NCBI RefSeq assembly: GCF_002843315.1
Contig: NZ_MVDD01000011.1
Span: 1 to 64,000 of the forward strand
DNA from: Labilibaculum filiforme
GTDB taxonomy: Bacteria > Bacteroidota > Bacteroidia > Bacteroidales > Marinifilaceae
Length of the DNA stretch: 64,000 nt
Direction of reading: 5' to 3'
A program made the translations under genes and the position numbers. This document shows, piece by piece, positions 8,576-15,967 of the stretch. Numbering within the stretch: the stretch's first letter is position 1; the number at the start of each line of letters is the position of its first letter. A model generated the notes under the pieces. That model was not told the DNA's origin. It saw nothing but the letters and a program-made list of their open reading frames with translations, and ran no database searches.

Positions 8576-9175
8576 CTACTTTCTGAAGGCATAGTTATAC
8601 TCTTTATTGTCAGACACTAAACGAACTTTATATTCTCCTTTTGGCAATGCTTCTACATTGAATTTCTTAGAAAAATTTGGTTCCGACGCGTAAGAGCCAT
8701 TAAATACTTCGTTTCCTGATTCATCATTAATTGAAATTTGGAAAGTTTTGTTGTTGAAAGAAAGGTAGGTTACAAACAAATCGTTGTTATCGGCTCTAAA
8801 AAGAGTTTTCTCAGCTAATTCTACTTCTTTTTCAGAAACTAATTTGTTGTTAGCAACTTCAAATTTCTTTTCAAGATTAATTGCTGCACCAGTTAAAACA
8901 ATTTTGTAAGTTCCATCTTCCAAGTACGAGAAATCTAATAATTTTTGATCGGTAGTTGCATTACTAACTTTTTTCGAGAAGTAAAGGTTACCTGCTTCAT
9001 CATAAATTTTCAATTTCAAAATTGATTCTGTTGGATTGATGATTGATACAATTGCTAAATCAGTATCCAAATAAGAATTGATTCGAATGTTTCCGGTTGC
9101 AAATACAGTATTTGCTCCTAAGAATAGTACTACTCCCAATACTAATCCTTTTAGTGTAACGTTTTTAATTTTCAT
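8576..9175 (-). CDS. Secreted beta-sandwich protein of unknown function
   Basis: This 199-residue protein has a signal peptide (cleavage near 'VFATGN', about residue 27) and two similar halves. Each half ends in a strand motif of the type 'L.DGTYKIVL' (about residues 87-94) or 'LPKGEYKVRL' (about 178-187). This resembles DUF3244 or the Ig-like C-terminal sorting domains of type IX secretion cargo, but it lacks a separate cargo domain. I infer a small periplasmic or surface protein built of two Ig-like repeats. The gene is monocistronic. The duplication of the motif is seen directly; the fold is inference. Confidence 0.7.
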   Translation of the reverse strand: MKIKNVTLKGLVLGVVLFLGANTVFATGNIRINSYLDTDLAIVSIINPTESILKLKIYDEAGNLYFSKKVSNATTDQKLLDFSYLEDGTYKIVLTGAAINLEKKFEVANNKLVSEKEVELAEKTLFRADNNDLFVTYLSFNNKTFQISINDESGNEVFNGSYASEPNFSKKFNVEALPKGEYKVRLVSDNKEYNYAFRK

Positions 9176-9600
9176 GTTTTTTAATTTAAATGATTAAAAA
9201 TTTTTCAAATCAGTCATTGTTTAGTTGTGATTGACTGACATTGTAAATCTATGTATAAATGATAGAAATGATCTAAATAATAGTTCCTAAAATTGAAGAA
9301 TTAACAAAAAAAACAACTTAAAACGGTTTCGGAAGCCCTCGAAATTGTTTGCGTTACATTGATTTAATAAAGAAATTTGTCATTATTAAGCTCGAAACAG
9401 TAAATTTGTTTTTATGATAACGTTTTCGAATTTTGCCAAAAAAGGCCAAAACGTCATTTTTTTGCTTGATGCTAAAAAAAAGTGATCAAAAACTGCATTC
9501 GTGGGTAGGTGTAAAACGATCATTTAAGACTATTTTTGACAAGTATTTTTGAATCACCCCTAATTTTTAGGGGAAGCTTATTAAAAACAACATATTTCAC
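9176..9600. other. Divergent promoter region
   Basis: No gene is seen. Two TATTTTTG elements (9531-9538 and 9544-9551) match the Bacteroidota -7 consensus and point towards the TIM-barrel gene. The left part should carry the promoter of the minus-strand secreted protein. Confidence 0.5.
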
Positions 9601-10599
9601 ATGAATTATCAAAAATTAATTGACTTCTCTGTTCATCCATCCGATTTAAATCGATTTGAGAATCAATGGAGAGGATTGCAAGAATATATAATAGACAAAA
9701 AACTGGATGGAGTGGAACTATTAATAGGTTATGATTCTCCTTCCGAAGAAATACCAAAAGAGATTATTAAAAGTGTTCATTTGCCATTTTGGGTTACTTG
9801 GTTAGATGTATGGCGAAAAGGAGGAGCTGCTGCAAACTATTATTTTCCAAACGTGCCGGCAGAGCAATTGCAGTTTTGTTGTGGAGGTGAAAATGCTGGC
9901 GAAATGATTGCAACACAAAAGAAATTGTGGGAATATGCATCTAAATTGAATCCGGCACATGCGGTTGTTCATGCAGCACATGTGGAATTAGAGCATGCTT
10001 TTACTCGCGATTTTACCTATAAAAGTACCGAAGTATTGGCAAGTCTTGCCGAAATGTTGAACCAAACAGCTCAGGAGTTTGGTAATGGCGAACCTCCTGT
10101 TCCTTTAGCCATTGAAAATTTATGGTGGCCTGGTCTCGATTTTTTGTTTCCGGCTCAAGCCGACGATTTTGCTTCTCGTTTGGAATTCTCAAATTGGAAT
10201 TTACTTTTAGACACTGGTCACCTTATGAATACAAATATTGCTTTGCGTTGCGAAGATGAAGCGATTGATTTTGTATTGGAGCGGGTATCGCGCTTGTCGA
10301 AAGATATTCAGGAAAAAATAAAGAGTTTGCATTTAAATTTGAGTTTGTCGGGAGAATATCAAACCAATCAAGTGATGAAAGGTTTGCCTGAGGGATGGGC
10401 GGGTTTAAAGGATACGGATAAATATTCTACCACACGTAATCATGTTTTAAAAATAGATCAGCACCTCCCTTTTACAAGTAAGCGGGTAAAAGAAATTATT
10501 TATGAGATACAACCAGAAATTGTAATTCATGAATTTATTACTGAGAATATGAGCGAATATTCCGAAAAGTTGGATATTCAGATGAATGCATTGCGTTAG
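9601..10599 (+). CDS. TIM-barrel protein, sugar isomerase/epimerase (AP_endonuc_2-like) family
   Basis: This 332-residue cytoplasmic protein has the strand-helix rhythm of the xylose-isomerase-like TIM barrel. Likely metal-site positions are the His residues in 'HAVVHAAHVELEH' (about 120-132), Glu in 'PLAIENLWW' (about 176), Asp/His in 'LLLDTGHLMN' (about 203-206), His in 'SLHLNLS' and Glu in 'VIHEFI'. These would form the H-E-D-H-E set typical of the family. The substrate is unknown. It lies on the same strand, about 240 bases ahead of the first cobalamin riboswitch, so it is not under that switch but may belong functionally to the corrinoid locus. Confidence 0.75.
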   Translation: MNYQKLIDFSVHPSDLNRFENQWRGLQEYIIDKKLDGVELLIGYDSPSEEIPKEIIKSVHLPFWVTWLDVWRKGGAAANYYFPNVPAEQLQFCCGGENAGEMIATQKKLWEYASKLNPAHAVVHAAHVELEHAFTRDFTYKSTEVLASLAEMLNQTAQEFGNGEPPVPLAIENLWWPGLDFLFPAQADDFASRLEFSNWNLLLDTGHLMNTNIALRCEDEAIDFVLERVSRLSKDIQEKIKSLHLNLSLSGEYQTNQVMKGLPEGWAGLKDTDKYSTTRNHVLKIDQHLPFTSKRVKEIIYEIQPEIVIHEFITENMSEYSEKLDIQMNALR

Positions 10600-10797
10600 T
10601 AACATATTGTGTGTGTGATGCAAATGATTATTATTTTAGATATGCGTGAATGATGATAGTAAAGTCGTTTTTTCCTTAATTAGATACGATATATAATGAG
10701 CACTGTTTTGCATCGCATTATTCTATCTGTTTTTTTTGAATAAAATTGATATTTGCGTTTGCCATTTTTAAACTTCTTCTTTTTCCAAAATATTCCA

Positions 10798-10805
10798 TAG
10801 ATTTG
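10798..10805 (+). promoter_or_regulatory. Putative -7 element for the first riboswitch transcript
   Basis: TAGATTTG matches TAnnTTTG about 35 bases before the first conserved riboswitch block. No clear -33 TTG is present. Confidence 0.4.
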
Positions 10806-10840
10806 CAACAAATTAGGTTTCTCTCTTTTTTTGAGAATTA

Positions 10841-11035
10841 AAATGGGAATCCGGTGTAATACCGGAGCTGTCCCCGCAGCTGTAAGCCTCTCAATGAGTT
10901 TTTATTGATATGTTCTGACAAATTAGCCACTATGTGAATGTAGTTTTACCTGGGAAGGCGTTAGAATAGGTAAGCCAGAAGACCTGCCTGATGCATTGAA
11001 CTGTTTCGTAACTTCGGGGAACTGAGTAGCGAAGG
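10841..11035 (+). promoter_or_regulatory. Cobalamin riboswitch 1 (controls the BtuFCD-like importer)
   Basis: The conserved blocks run in order: 'gggaatccggtg', 'agctgtccccgcagct', 'gccact', 'tgggaaggcg' and the B12 box 'taagccagaagacctgcc' (10971-10988). The L5 loop 'tccccg' is exactly complementary to 'cgggga' in a downstream hairpin (about 11014-11020). This is the L5-L13 kissing loop known from cobalamin riboswitches. A small hairpin, ccacaa/ttgtgg (11073-11087), lies just before the start codon and could mask ribosome binding. Adenosylcobalamin is expected to repress. Confidence 0.95.
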
Positions 11036-11092
11036 TATAATTGTTGTAATTGTATTTTCAAGGCTTCTATCCCCACAATTATTGTGGAAGAA

Positions 11093-12277
11093 ATGAATTT
11101 ATTTAAACCAAGCTATTGGGTATTAATCCTGATTCTTATAATAGGAACTATTTCCTGTCAATTCGGCGACCATAAAAAGAAAGGAAAAGAATTTGAATCT
11201 GCTTCCGAAGCAGATTTAGCCTTTTATCATCCTACAATTATAAAGCATGCCAAGGGATTTAAAATAAATTTTTTGGAGAATGGCTTAAAAGAACTGATTG
11301 TTTGGGATCCATGGAACGAAGGAAAAATTTTTCAGAAGTACTATTTAAAGAACCGAGGGGAGAAATTACCATCGGATATTCCTACCGATGGAGTATTGGT
11401 AGAGGTTCCTATCAGAAGTATTGCCGCACTTTCTAGTACTCAAATTGGAATTCTAAAATTCTTAGGGGTGCAGGATAAAATCGTTGCAGTCTCTTTGCGC
11501 GATCGAATTTACGATGAGGAATTGAATAAAAAAGCACAGAATGGCACGATTCAAGCGGTTGGTCATGCCGAAAGTTTGAATTTTGAGAAGATTGTAGAGT
11601 TGGATCCTGAACTGGTAATGGTTGCTGGTTTTATGAAGATTAGCGATAAAGAATCAAAATTAATGAATGCTGGTTTGCCCGTTGCTTATAATATTGAGTG
11701 GATGGAAACTTCGCCATTAGCACGTGCCGAATGGGCAAAATTTATTGCTGCCTTTTTTAATAAGGAGGCCGAGGCCGAAAAGCAGTTTAAAGAAGTTGAA
11801 AACAGATACAATGATTTGAAGAAGTTGGTGGAGAAAGTGGAGTACAAACCAACTATTCTTTCGGGCTATAACTTTAAAGGTACTTGGTACATGCCGGGCG
11901 GGCAAAGTTATCTGGCTCAATTTCTTAGAGATGGGAAAGCAGATTATTGCTGGTTTTCGGATAGTACAAGTGGTAGTATGCCTTTAAGTTTGGAGCTTGT
12001 GTTCGATAGACAGGGCGAGGCAGATATTTGGTTTGGTCCCGGACAATGTAGATCCTTAGAGGATATGAAAAATTTGGATGACCGTTATACTCTATTTCAA
12101 CCTTACAAAACAGGTCGTGTTTTTTGCACCACAAAAAGAATGAAAGATAGTGGAGCTAACGATTGGTTCGAGTTGGGTGTAATGCAACCCGATGTGGTTT
12201 TTAAAGATATAATTAAGATTCTTCATCCCGAATTATTGCCAGATTACGAATTGTTTTACTACCAACAATTGAATTAG
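11093..12277 (+). CDS. Periplasmic substrate-binding lipoprotein of a BtuF/FepB-type ABC importer
   Basis: This 394-residue lipoprotein has a signal peptide and lipidation site C22 ('GTISC'). The body matches the helical-backbone TroA/BtuF class: 'ALSSTQIGILKFLGVQDKI' at the first lobe, 'KIVELDPELVMV' and 'ADIWFGPGQ' later. It would hold a corrinoid or iron-type chelate and deliver it to the permease encoded next. I chose the ATG at 11093; an in-frame GTG three codons earlier overlaps the small hairpin. It is the first gene of the riboswitch 1 operon, five bases before the permease. A paralogue of identical length (394 residues) begins the next operon. The substrate is inferred from riboswitch control only. 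Confidence 0.88.
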   Translation: MNLFKPSYWVLILILIIGTISCQFGDHKKKGKEFESASEADLAFYHPTIIKHAKGFKINFLENGLKELIVWDPWNEGKIFQKYYLKNRGEKLPSDIPTDGVLVEVPIRSIAALSSTQIGILKFLGVQDKIVAVSLRDRIYDEELNKKAQNGTIQAVGHAESLNFEKIVELDPELVMVAGFMKISDKESKLMNAGLPVAYNIEWMETSPLARAEWAKFIAAFFNKEAEAEKQFKEVENRYNDLKKLVEKVEYKPTILSGYNFKGTWYMPGGQSYLAQFLRDGKADYCWFSDSTSGSMPLSLELVFDRQGEADIWFGPGQCRSLEDMKNLDDRYTLFQPYKTGRVFCTTKRMKDSGANDWFELGVMQPDVVFKDIIKILHPELLPDYELFYYQQLN

Positions 12278-12282
12278 GAGCT

Positions 12283-13338
12283 ATGCTGTTGAATAAAAAT
12301 GGAAGATTGTTTTCGCTCATATTTGGAATCATATTCATACTTGTTTGTGGGGTTTTTCTCCTGGATTTAATATACGGAAGTGTAAGCATTCCCTTTAATA
12401 AAGTATTTTCCATTCTTTCGGGTGCCGATGTGAAAACCTCCTGGAACTATATCATCTTAAATTTTAGATTACCGAAAGCTTTAACTGCCATTTTTGTTGG
12501 TGCCGGATTATCGGTTACTGGCTTAATGATGCAAACACTTTTCCGAAATCCATTGGCCGGACCTTACGTTTTGGGGATTAGTGCAGGAGCAAGTTTAGGA
12601 GTTGCTTTAATGGTGATGGCATCGGCAATACTACCTGTTGCTTTCGGAGTAATTGCATCGTTTTTGGGTAGCTGGGCCTTGGTGGTTGCAGCTATTGCAG
12701 GGGCATCCTTAGTTTTTATGCTTGTTGCCTTAGCTTCATTGAAAATATCCGATAGTGTTTCCCTGCTAATTATAGGAATCATGTTTGGAAGTATTACCGG
12801 TGCGGTAGTAAATATTCTGCAATACTTTAGCGATCCAGAGCAAATACAAAGCTTTATTGTATGGACTTTTGGTAGTTTGGCAGGGGTTAGCTGGAGTGAA
12901 ATGAAAGTTATGGCACCTATTGTTTTTGTAGGCTTAATTATTGCTTTTTTTCTGATAAAACCTTTAGATGCACTTTTATTGGGTGAGAATTATGCACGCG
13001 GAGTAGGCATATCGGTTAACCGAACTCGTATTGCAGTTATTATTAGTACCGCATTAATTGCCGGAACCTTAACCGCATTTACAGGTCCTATTGCTTTTGT
13101 TGGTGTTGCAGTACCACATATTGCACGATCAATTTTTAGAACAGCAAGTCATAAGGTTCTTATGCCGGCAGTAGTTTTAATAGGTGCCGCTATAATGCTC
13201 GCCTGTGATATTATTTCTCAAATTCCGGGAAATCAAAATACATTACCAATTAATTCGGTAACAGCCTTGTTTGGAGGGCCAGTTGTAATTTGGGTGATCA
13301 TGCGTAGTAGAAATGTAAAGGCTTCTTTTGCCGGTTAG
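12283..13338 (+). CDS. btuC: FecCD/BtuC-type ABC transporter permease
   Basis: This 351-residue inner-membrane protein has about ten hydrophobic helices. Hallmarks of the family are 'RLPKALTAIFVGAGLSVTG' near residue 65, 'NPLAGPYVLGISAGASLG' near residue 90 and the C-terminal 'GPIAFVGVAVPHIAR', which is the coupling-helix region facing the ATPase. The family imports cobalamin, haem or ferric siderophores. It is tightly packed between the binding lipoprotein (five-base gap) and the ATPase (nine-base gap) under cobalamin riboswitch 1, so I favour a corrinoid substrate. A siderophore role cannot be excluded from sequence alone. Confidence 0.9.
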   Translation: MLLNKNGRLFSLIFGIIFILVCGVFLLDLIYGSVSIPFNKVFSILSGADVKTSWNYIILNFRLPKALTAIFVGAGLSVTGLMMQTLFRNPLAGPYVLGISAGASLGVALMVMASAILPVAFGVIASFLGSWALVVAAIAGASLVFMLVALASLKISDSVSLLIIGIMFGSITGAVVNILQYFSDPEQIQSFIVWTFGSLAGVSWSEMKVMAPIVFVGLIIAFFLIKPLDALLLGENYARGVGISVNRTRIAVIISTALIAGTLTAFTGPIAFVGVAVPHIARSIFRTASHKVLMPAVVLIGAAIMLACDIISQIPGNQNTLPINSVTALFGGPVVIWVIMRSRNVKASFAG

Positions 13339-13347
13339 GATGATTTT

Positions 13348-14382
13348 ATGAAGGAATTCAAAGAAATACGAAAAGACATTCTGGTAACTCAGAATCTTTC
13401 CATTGGATACAAGCAAGGGAAAAAGGATCGATTGTGCTTACTTTCTGATATCAACCTAACAATAAAACGAGGAGAAATGGTTTGTCTTCTGGGGCCAAAT
13501 GGTGCAGGAAAGTCAACCCTCATGCGAACTATTGCTGGTATTCAAACTCCCTTGTCGGGATCTACTTTGGTAGAAGGGATTCCCATTTGCGATCGAAATT
13601 TTAAAGAGATTGCCCAACTGTTAAGCATTGTTTTAACGGAACGAATTGATGTTGGAAACCTCACCGTTTACCATATCGTTTCTTTAGGACGACATCCTTA
13701 TACTTCATGGATGGGACGCTTGTCGGAAGATGATAAGGAGAAAATTAAATGGGCACTGGAACAGGTTGGTTTATTGCACTATGCTGATAATTTTATTAAT
13801 CAGTTGAGCGATGGAGAAAGACAACGGGTGATGATAGCCAAAGCTTTGGCACAGGATACGCCTTTAATCATGCTCGATGAACCTACGGCACATTTAGATT
13901 TGCCAAACCGTGTGGATATCATGCGATTACTGCATCGATTGGCTCGTGAAACCAATAAGGCTATTTTGCTCTCTACCCACGAATTAGATTTGGCACTTCA
14001 GGCTGCCGATATAATTTGGTTGATGGCACGTAGCGAACCGATTAAAATTGGAGCTCCTGAAGATTTGGTTTTGAATGGAAGTATAGAAGAAACTTTCCGT
14101 AATAAATCATTTAATTTCGACCGAAAAACTGGTAATTTTATTATGAATTATCAGAAAAAACAAAGCATTCAGGTTTTGGGTAATGATGTGATGGGTTTTT
14201 GGACTCAAAGAGCATTGTCTCGCGAAGGCTATCAAGTTACTTGTGAGAAGGTTGGCGATTGTTCCGTGAAGTTAATTGAAGATTCTATGGAATGGGAAGT
14301 GATACAAAATGGAAGTACTACAAGCTGTGTTAGTATTCAAGAATTATTGGCACACTTACGAAAAAATTCTTCCTTAGATTGA
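13348..14382 (+). CDS. btuD: FecE/BtuD-type ABC transporter ATPase with an extra C-terminal domain
   Basis: Residues 1-250 form a standard ABC ATPase, with Walker A GPNGAGKST (49-57), signature LSDGERQ (153-159), Walker B LIMLDE (173-178) and the H-loop in 'LLSTHELDLA'. It would power the preceding permease. The family is usually about 250-270 residues; this protein continues to 344. The extra part (about 260-344) looks like a small alpha/beta domain starting around 'SIQVLGNDVMGFWTQRAL', and I cannot name it. It could sense ligand or cofactor state, which is inference. This gene ends the riboswitch 1 operon. Confidence 0.9.
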   Translation: MKEFKEIRKDILVTQNLSIGYKQGKKDRLCLLSDINLTIKRGEMVCLLGPNGAGKSTLMRTIAGIQTPLSGSTLVEGIPICDRNFKEIAQLLSIVLTERIDVGNLTVYHIVSLGRHPYTSWMGRLSEDDKEKIKWALEQVGLLHYADNFINQLSDGERQRVMIAKALAQDTPLIMLDEPTAHLDLPNRVDIMRLLHRLARETNKAILLSTHELDLALQAADIIWLMARSEPIKIGAPEDLVLNGSIEETFRNKSFNFDRKTGNFIMNYQKKQSIQVLGNDVMGFWTQRALSREGYQVTCEKVGDCSVKLIEDSMEWEVIQNGSTTSCVSIQELLAHLRKNSSLD

Positions 14383-14489
14383 GACATTTATCAGTCGTAA
14401 TACATAAGTAGATGCGGCAAATAATATTTTTTGCAGTTAAAAATAAATAGTTTTACTGCGCTAAAAAAGGATTCAACCTAAATGGTTGA

Positions 14490-14690
14490 TTTAAGGGAAT
14501 CCGGTTTAAATCCGGAACTATCCCCGTAGCTGTGAATCCTAGCCCTTATGGGCGAGCTTGTAAATATATTACCACTGTCATTCAATTACTTTATCGAGTA
14601 AGATGGGAAGGTTTTTTCAAGTGGGATAAGTCAGAATACCTGCCTTTTTAGAATTTTAATAATAACTTCGGGAGAAAGTCTATTACTGTG
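14490..14690 (+). promoter_or_regulatory. Cobalamin riboswitch 2 (controls the nitrogenase-like operon)
   Basis: Blocks seen are 'gggaatccggt', 'ctatccccgtagctgt', 'accactgtc', 'gatgggaagg' and the B12 box 'taagtcagaatacctgcc' (14627-14644). The L5 loop contains CCCG and the downstream hairpin loop contains CGGG (about 14669-14672) within the stem taata/tatta, consistent with an L5-L13 kissing loop. It is the only regulatory element seen ahead of the second lipoprotein and the two nitrogenase-like genes. Confidence 0.93.
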
Positions 14691-14733
14691 CTAGCATAGT
14701 TTCATACGCTTTCTTTTCGGCTAATTGTAATTG

Positions 14734-15918
14734 ATGAAACAAATTTTATTGATTTTGTTTGTGATTGTATTGAGCGGAGGATGCAATAATTACAAACGGA
14801 AAGAGGTTCATCGTCAGGATGTATCGGCTCAGATTCGAATGAAAAAAGAGAAGTTTGATTTCTCTTTTACGCCTCAGGTGAAACATGCAAAAGGATTTTC
14901 GATTGAGGTAAAAAATGGTTTTAAGGAAATTACGGTTTACAATCCTTGGAAGAAGGATATTGTTCTAAAAAAATACATTCTAATCTCACAAGAATGTGAA
15001 GTGCCGGATGACATTCCCGAAAATGTATTCTACGTTAAAACACCGGTAAAATCTGTTGCTCTTTTCTCAAACTCACACATTGGAAGTTTTGCTGAGTTAG
15101 GATTGTTGGATAAAATTGTTGGACTTACCAGAGCTAATCGTATATACAACAATAATTTACAATCGAGATTTAACAAAGGGAGTCTACCTAATTTGGGGGG
15201 CGCGCACAATACAAACTTGGATATTGAGAAAATTGTAGAACTTGCCCCAGAATTGATTATTTTATCTGCTTTAAATGAGGTAAAAGCCGGAGAAACTCAT
15301 TTAAATAAAATAGGATTCAATATGGCATATGCTTTAAATTGGATGGAATCAACTCCATTGGGTCGTGCTGAATGGATTAAATTTATTGCGGCTTTTTTCA
15401 ATAAAGATTTGGAGGCAAATAACTTCTTTGAAAATGTGGAAAGTCGGTATGTAAAACTTCAGAAGATGGCAGGTAAGTTGGAGAAAAAATCTTCTGTTGT
15501 GATGGGCTGGAGCTATAGCGGAGTGTGGTATGTGCCCGGAGGAAGAAACTACATGGTTAATTATTTAAGAGATGCAGGTGCTAACTATTTTCTCCTTGCT
15601 GATACTACAAGAGGAAGTATTCCTATGAGTGTAGAAAGTGTAATGGATCATTGTAGTGAAGCGGATATTTGGTTAAGTCCGGGGCAAAGCAAAAGTTTAA
15701 AGGAAATCGAGAATGCAGATCACATTTATACTCAATTTAAAGCGTACAGGAATGGAGATGTTTACAACATCTATAAATTATTGTCTTTGTCGGGAGGTAG
15801 CGATTGGTGGGAGACCGCTCCAATTCGTCCTGATCTTGTTTTAAAGGATTTAATAAAGGTATTTCATCCGGAAATATTACCGCAGGATACGACATATTTT
15901 ATTTCGAAACTACAGTAA
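14734..15918 (+). CDS. Second BtuF/FepB-type substrate-binding lipoprotein, paired with a nitrogenase-like reductase
   Basis: This 394-residue lipoprotein has lipidation site C17 ('LSGGC') and the same fold as the first binding protein. Shared blocks include 'WME..PL.RAEW.KFIAAFFNK', 'VWYVPGG', 'SEADIWLSPGQ' and 'DLVLKDLIKVFHPEILP'. It has no permease or ATPase of its own, so it probably shares the importer encoded just upstream. Being first in the operon of the nitrogenase-like genes, it may deliver that enzyme's substrate or a different corrinoid. I chose the ATG at 14734 over a TTG one codon earlier. The paralogy is seen directly; ligand specificity is inference. Confidence 0.88.
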   Translation: MKQILLILFVIVLSGGCNNYKRKEVHRQDVSAQIRMKKEKFDFSFTPQVKHAKGFSIEVKNGFKEITVYNPWKKDIVLKKYILISQECEVPDDIPENVFYVKTPVKSVALFSNSHIGSFAELGLLDKIVGLTRANRIYNNNLQSRFNKGSLPNLGGAHNTNLDIEKIVELAPELIILSALNEVKAGETHLNKIGFNMAYALNWMESTPLGRAEWIKFIAAFFNKDLEANNFFENVESRYVKLQKMAGKLEKKSSVVMGWSYSGVWYVPGGRNYMVNYLRDAGANYFLLADTTRGSIPMSVESVMDHCSEADIWLSPGQSKSLKEIENADHIYTQFKAYRNGDVYNIYKLLSLSGGSDWWETAPIRPDLVLKDLIKVFHPEILPQDTTYFISKLQ

Positions 15919-15967
15919 TCGTGTTGTGAGTTGTTCCTCGAATTTTATAGAGAAATTAGAAAGATAT

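Noticed and set aside
11073-11087. Intrinsic terminator before the first binding lipoprotein
   Set aside because: The hairpin has only six base pairs and no T-tract. At most it affects ribosome access.
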